NCBI GenBank assembly: GCA_002869845.2
Contig: NEWS02000004.1
Coordinates: 851,954-915,953 of the forward strand
DNA length: 64,000 nucleotides
Reading direction: 5' to 3'
Source: Nitrospira sp. CG24B
GTDB lineage: Bacteria; Nitrospirota; Nitrospiria; Nitrospirales; Nitrospiraceae
The position numbers and the translations under genes are program-made. The notes under the pieces were generated by a model. That model had not been told where the DNA came from. It did not search any database and saw only the letters and a program-made list of their open reading frames with translations. How positions within the stretch are numbered: the stretch's first letter is position 1; each line of letters opens with the position of its first letter. Shown piece by piece: positions 60,361 to 64,000 of the stretch.

Positions 60361-61751
60361 ACGGTCCCTTCAAGCTCGGCACGCAGGCTTGCGATGAGAC
60401 CTGAGGTCGAGACCGTTCTCTTCCGAAGATGACCGCGACCGGGCGATCCTACGATTCCCCGGCCATCCCTCGGATGGAGCACCACGATCTGCTCGGGTTT
60501 GGAACGGTCCACCCCGACGACTATAATGGTACCGATATTCGCTTCAAGACCAGCCTTGACCGCGACATCAACCAAGTCCCGTCCCGATGGATCTACCGCT
60601 TGTTGAACCGTTCGTATCCCCGCCTGGCGAAGCTGTTGTGCGACCGAAACTAATCGCGTCGACAACCCTCGAGGCGCGACGACCAAGACCTCTGGCCCCA
60701 CAGACTTCGTCCTATCTGGCAGGCTCAGCCCGCGAAAGAGCCGGTCCACAGTGAGGGCAAATCCGGTCGATGGAAGGTTCCGACCAAATCGTCCGATGAG
60801 CTGGTCATAGCGCCCACCACCGCCTAACTCCACCCCAATACCCTCGGTAAAGACGTCAAAGACGATCCCGTCATAGTAGTCGAACCCTCTGAATTCTCCA
60901 AGATCCAACAAAACGGTCTCTTGAAACCCCGTTGCGCAGAGCAACTGGTACACGTTCTCCAGTCGGTCCAACGCTTGGACCAGTGGCCGTTCACCCTTGG
61001 CTAATGTGCGTCCTTTCGAGAGGACTTCAGCTTGTCCACACAGCTCCAGCACGTCCAAAATTCTGTGAGCTGACTGTTTGGTCACCCGCTCCTGCGACAG
61101 GATCTCTCCCAGCCTCGGTAGATCTCTTCTTGCCGCTGCCTGCTCAGCCCGCTTCTGCCCTTCCGGCGACAGTCCTGCACGGATGAGAAGCCCCTTAAAA
61201 AACCCGACATGCCCCAGTGAAATCTTGAATGAACGCAATCCAACCTGTCGCAGGCACTCGATCAACAGGATGATGATTTCACTATCGGCGGACGCATCAT
61301 CAGCCCCGATGAGCTCGGCGCCGACCTGAAAGATTTCCCGATCTCGGCCGGCATGTTCCGGTTCATACCGAAAGACGGTCGCCCGGTACGACAGGCGCAA
61401 CGGAAAGTGCGTGCCCACCATGCCCATCGCCACCGAACGGGCAATCTGCGCCGTGACGTCTGGCCGCAACAACAGAATACGGCCGGTCGTCCGGTCAACG
61501 ATCTTATAGGAATTCTCTAATAGCGTCGGTTCGAGGCCTGGTGCCAACACATCGAGGTACTCGAACGTCGGAAGGATAATTTCGTCGTACCCAAAACGAT
61601 TGCAGTACGCCAGCAATTCAGCTTCCAGGTGCCGAACCTGGCAGGCAGCCTCCGGGAGGATGGTGGCCATCCCAACCGGAACCAATGAATGCTCACGCAA
61701 AGAAGGGGGCTGCCCCGAAGAAGTCCTACGCACCGGAGGAGCAGAGGCCAT
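60357..61751 (-). CDS. hisZ: ATP phosphoribosyltransferase regulatory subunit HisZ
   Basis: A 464-residue HisRS paralogue that lacks tRNA charging and activates the short form of HisG. The ATG at 61751 (MASAPPVRRTSSGQPPSLRE) has AGGT nine bases upstream and lies 22 bases after serA. HisRS-like motif 2 is FPLRLSYRATVFRYEPEHAG, followed by REIFQVGAELIG; YDGIVFDVFTEGIGVELGGG and GRYDQLIGRFG resemble HisZ rather than HisRS. It also has a C-terminal HisRS-type anticodon-binding-like part (EVLVVAPRGLSTRLVSVAQQ), which many HisZ lack, so a true HisRS is not wholly excluded. No hisG is in the window. Confidence 0.75.
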   Translation of the reverse strand: MASAPPVRRTSSGQPPSLREHSLVPVGMATILPEAACQVRHLEAELLAYCNRFGYDEIILPTFEYLDVLAPGLEPTLLENSYKIVDRTTGRILLLRPDVTAQIARSVAMGMVGTHFPLRLSYRATVFRYEPEHAGRDREIFQVGAELIGADDASADSEIIILLIECLRQVGLRSFKISLGHVGFFKGLLIRAGLSPEGQKRAEQAAARRDLPRLGEILSQERVTKQSAHRILDVLELCGQAEVLSKGRTLAKGERPLVQALDRLENVYQLLCATGFQETVLLDLGEFRGFDYYDGIVFDVFTEGIGVELGGGGRYDQLIGRFGRNLPSTGFALTVDRLFRGLSLPDRTKSVGPEVLVVAPRGLSTRLVSVAQQLRQAGIRTVQQAVDPSGRDLVDVAVKAGLEANIGTIIVVGVDRSKPEQIVVLHPRDGRGIVGSPGRGHLRKRTVSTSGLIASLRAELEGTV

Positions 61752-61773
61752 AAGTACCTGGTCGCGAGAACCG

Positions 61774-63372
61774 TTATAAAAGGTTGGCGACCTTGACGGA
61801 CAAAATATTCGAGCTGGAACGAATCTGATCCAGGACCGCAGATGGGAATTCCGTATCGGAACCAATGATCAGCAACGCATCCCCTCCTCGCTTCTCCAAG
61901 GCACACTGCATCCGTAAGATATTGATGCCCTGATCCCCTAGGACCTTTCCAACCATACCGATAACCCCTGGACGGTCAACGTTATGAATCAACAGCATAT
62001 GTCCTTCAGGCACTACTTCAACCTTAAATTGTTCGATCTCCGTCACGCGGGCATCTTTCTTATGATACAGCGTCCCCGCGACTTGATGCGAAACCTTGCC
62101 GGCCTCAACCCGAACCCGGATCAAGCTCGTGAAATCCCCGGCATCGGAGCTCTTAATTTCTTTGACTTCAATACCTCGCTCTTTCGCCACAATCGGGGCA
62201 TTCACATAGTTCACCGGATGTTCCATGATCGGACTGAGCAGACCTTTTAAGACGGCGATGGTCAACGGTGCGATGGAGAGCGTGGTGACCTCCCCGCTGT
62301 ATTCCACCGTCACTCGTTCGATTCCCCCTTGAACAAGTTGAGTTTGAAGCGCGCCGAGCTTTTCTGCCAGCGCCAGAAATGGTTGCAACCGAGGCAACAA
62401 CTCCGGAGCGACTGACGGAATATTGACGGCCCCCTTCGCCACTCCCTTGGTAAAGTAGTCGACCATCTGCTCCGCAATGCCAATCGCGACGTTTTCCTGA
62501 GCCTCAATCGTTTGGGCTCCGATATGCGGGGTGCAGATGAAGTTATCCAAGGCGAGGAGCGGATTATCAGGCTTGACCGGCTCCTCTTCAAACACGTCGA
62601 AGGCGGCGGCGGCGACGCGCTTGGTTTTCAAGGCTTCGCATAAATCCTGTTCGTTGATGATGCCGCCTCGGGCGCAATTTGCGATGAGCACGCCGGGTTT
62701 CATCTTAGCGATGGCCTGCGCGTTGATGATCCCACGTGTCTCCGGCGTCAGCGGCGTATGGACCGAAATCACGTCTGCTCGTTGGAGTAGGTCTTCAAGT
62801 TCCAGCATCGTCACGCCCATTTGCTCGGCCCGTTCAGGGGCCAGGTACGGGTCAAACGCGACGACGCTCATGCCGATCCCCTGGGCCATCTTGGTCAGGT
62901 GACTACCGATCTGTCCGGCGCCGATGATGCCGAGCACCTTGTTGTAGAGCTCGACGCCCATGAATTTGTCCTTTTCCCATTTGCCCGCCTTCACCGACGC
63001 GGTGGCTTGGGGAATGCGCCGACTCATCGCACAAATCATCGACATCGTATGTTCAGCCGTGGTGACGGTGTTGCCTCCCGGCGTGTTCATGACGACGATG
63101 CCGCGACGGGTCGCGGCAGGCGTGTCGACATTATCCAGGCCGGACCCGGCCCTTCCGACGACCTTGAGTTTCTCCGCAGCCGCGATCAGTTCCGCCGTCA
63201 CTTTGGTGCCGGATCGCACGATAAGCCCGTCGGCATCCTTGATCTCCTTGAACAGCTCGTCCTTCGGCATTTTAGATTTCACCACCACGGTGAATCCCGC
63301 CTTCTCAAGCGCCTCAACGCCCTGTTTTGACAGGCTGTCACTAATCAGAATCTTCATTCCCGCTGCGGCCAT
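61774..63372 (-). CDS. serA: D-3-phosphoglycerate dehydrogenase, long form
   Basis: First enzyme of serine synthesis, about 532 residues, typical of the long (type I) form. The ATG at 63372 has AAGG ahead at good spacing. NAD site: VLGIIGAGQIGSHLTKMAQG. Catalytic residues: Arg in LIANCARGGIINEQDL, Glu in AAFDVFEEEPVKPDNPLL, His in ICTPHIGAQTIEAQENVAIG. An intervening (allosteric substrate-binding) domain and a C-terminal ACT domain (MLLIHNVDRPGVIGMVGKVL) follow, suggesting feedback control by serine. It is followed by hisZ and preceded by a class V aminotransferase 17 bases upstream; these last two may form a serine/glyoxylate-related unit. Confidence 0.96.
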   Translation of the reverse strand: MAAAGMKILISDSLSKQGVEALEKAGFTVVVKSKMPKDELFKEIKDADGLIVRSGTKVTAELIAAAEKLKVVGRAGSGLDNVDTPAATRRGIVVMNTPGGNTVTTAEHTMSMICAMSRRIPQATASVKAGKWEKDKFMGVELYNKVLGIIGAGQIGSHLTKMAQGIGMSVVAFDPYLAPERAEQMGVTMLELEDLLQRADVISVHTPLTPETRGIINAQAIAKMKPGVLIANCARGGIINEQDLCEALKTKRVAAAAFDVFEEEPVKPDNPLLALDNFICTPHIGAQTIEAQENVAIGIAEQMVDYFTKGVAKGAVNIPSVAPELLPRLQPFLALAEKLGALQTQLVQGGIERVTVEYSGEVTTLSIAPLTIAVLKGLLSPIMEHPVNYVNAPIVAKERGIEVKEIKSSDAGDFTSLIRVRVEAGKVSHQVAGTLYHKKDARVTEIEQFKVEVVPEGHMLLIHNVDRPGVIGMVGKVLGDQGINILRMQCALEKRGGDALLIIGSDTEFPSAVLDQIRSSSNILSVKVANLL

Positions 63373-63389
63373 ATACATCCTTGTCGTGA

Positions 63390-64000
63390 TTACTTTGCCA
63401 TTAAAATTTCTTGCGCTTTTCCGACACCGCTTCCCAGCTTCACAGAATGACCGAGTCCTTTCAGGACCATTTCGGTCGCGGCCAATGCGGCGATCACGTC
63501 AAACGAATCCGCATACCCCATGTGAGACAGTCGAAAGATCTTTCCCTTCAGATGATCCTGGCCGCCGGCCGCCGTCATGCCGTATTGCACACGGAGATTC
63601 TTATAAATAGCCTGCCCGTCAATTCCATCAGGGGCACAGACAGCCGTCAAGGCATCGCTCGGCGATTCTTTCGCGAACAGCGCCATTCCGGCGGCCTTCA
63701 CCCCTTCTCGCATCGCCAGAGCCAGGCGTCCCTGCCGTGCAAACATGTTTTCCAACCCCTCCGCCTTCATTATTCGGAACACCTCTTGAAGTCCAACGAT
63801 GAGGGAGACCGTTGGGGTCCAGGCAGTCTGGTTCTTGGTTTGAGTTTCACGCTCTTTTTTGAAATTAAAATAAAAGGCGGCATTCTTCGCCTTGTCAGCC
63901 AGAGCCCAGGCCTTGTCGCTGACGCTGACAAACGCCATACCGGGAGGAAGCATCAGGGCCTTTTGAGAGCCTGTGATCACAACGTCTAAGCCCCAGGCAT
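63390..64000 (-). CDS. Class V aminotransferase (alanine/serine-glyoxylate type), 5' end outside window
   Basis: The C-terminal 203 residues of a PLP enzyme of fold type I, class V. The frame is open to the window edge, where it reads AWGLDVVITGSQKALMLPPG; the Lys in SQKAL binds PLP. Further markers are QTAWTPTVSLIVGLQEVFRI, with a Thr-Pro-x-Val substrate contact, MREGVKAAGMALF, and FRLSHMGYADSFDVIAALAA with the Arg that holds substrate carboxylate. It resembles alanine- or serine-glyoxylate aminotransferases and phosphoserine-independent serine routes. Its location 17 bases before serA (AAGGATG just upstream) implies co-transcription and suggests a link with serine metabolism. Confidence 0.9.
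   Translation of the reverse strand, partial: AWGLDVVITGSQKALMLPPGMAFVSVSDKAWALADKAKNAAFYFNFKKERETQTKNQTAWTPTVSLIVGLQEVFRIMKAEGLENMFARQGRLALAMREGVKAAGMALFAKESPSDALTAVCAPDGIDGQAIYKNLRVQYGMTAAGGQDHLKGKIFRLSHMGYADSFDVIAALAATEMVLKGLGHSVKLGSGVGKAQEILMAK

Noticed and set aside
1-64000. CRISPR array, prophage or complete insertion sequence
   Set aside because: No regularly spaced direct repeats of 25-40 bases, phage structural genes or transposase genes were seen on either strand.

Overview
The window looks like a chromosomal segment of a Nitrospira-type bacterium (phylum Nitrospirota). This rests on a moderately GC-rich Gram-negative gene set and on several family combinations that I associate with that genus from memory. 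These are SigZ beside an ArsI/CadI-type protein, a secreted animal-type haem peroxidase, and a PilH/PilI-like ABC pair beside a type IV pilin. There is no rRNA gene to prove it. Almost all of it is ordinary, densely packed chromosome. I see no CRISPR array, prophage or complete insertion sequence.

Region by region. 1-3.3 kb: the C-terminal end of a sigma-54 activator, an unknown gene behind a near-consensus -24/-12 promoter, a secreted YD-repeat protein and a hemerythrin. 3.3-8.3 kb: prfC, facing a three-gene operon that looks like a lysine / alpha-aminoadipate oxidation route. 8.3-14.4 kb: small exported and hypothetical proteins, an aldo-keto reductase, a truncated DUF488 gene running in frame into a beta-propeller gene, and tag. 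14.4-17.3 kb: a co-oriented trio of a GIY-YIG nuclease, a PD-(D/E)XK-like protein and a beta-CASP metallo-beta-lactamase, the best candidate here for an undescribed nucleic-acid-processing or defence module. 17.6-24.5 kb: ArsI/CadI-like protein, SigZ, haem peroxidase, a flavoprotein, a lipoprotein, a ferritin-like protein and accA.

24.5-33.7 kb: dnaE, two paralogous coiled-coil/helix-hairpin-helix proteins and an OmpA-family protein. The larger coiled-coil protein carries a 101-residue unit repeated five times where its paralogue has one. Upstream lie decayed copies of the ompA 3' end and of the dnaE 5' end, showing that this whole segment was duplicated and then partly erased. 33.7-44 kb: an SDR enzyme, rbgA, an RsbRD-like sensor, purH-purD, a lipoprotein, a FmdB-type zinc ribbon, an aminotransferase-coaD-rsmD operon joined by 4-base overlaps, and a 57-residue zinc-ribbon gene. 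44-53 kb: radC, an EF-G paralogue with altered GTPase motifs, a DegP-type protease, a TrkA-C protein, a DnaJ with half the usual zinc finger, a histidine-rich Spy-like protein and ilvD.

53-57 kb is a type IV pilus locus: a pilin gene with a sigma-54-type promoter, a strong terminator and an apparent one-base frameshift, followed by a PilG-like membrane protein and a PilH/PilI-like ABC transporter. 57-64 kb: a multi-TPR lipoprotein, dnaB, hisZ, serA and the end of a class V aminotransferase that runs off the window. Here serA, hisZ and dnaB form one tight minus-strand operon mixing amino-acid biosynthesis and replication.

All assignments come from reading motifs by eye. No database search, alignment program or structure prediction was run.
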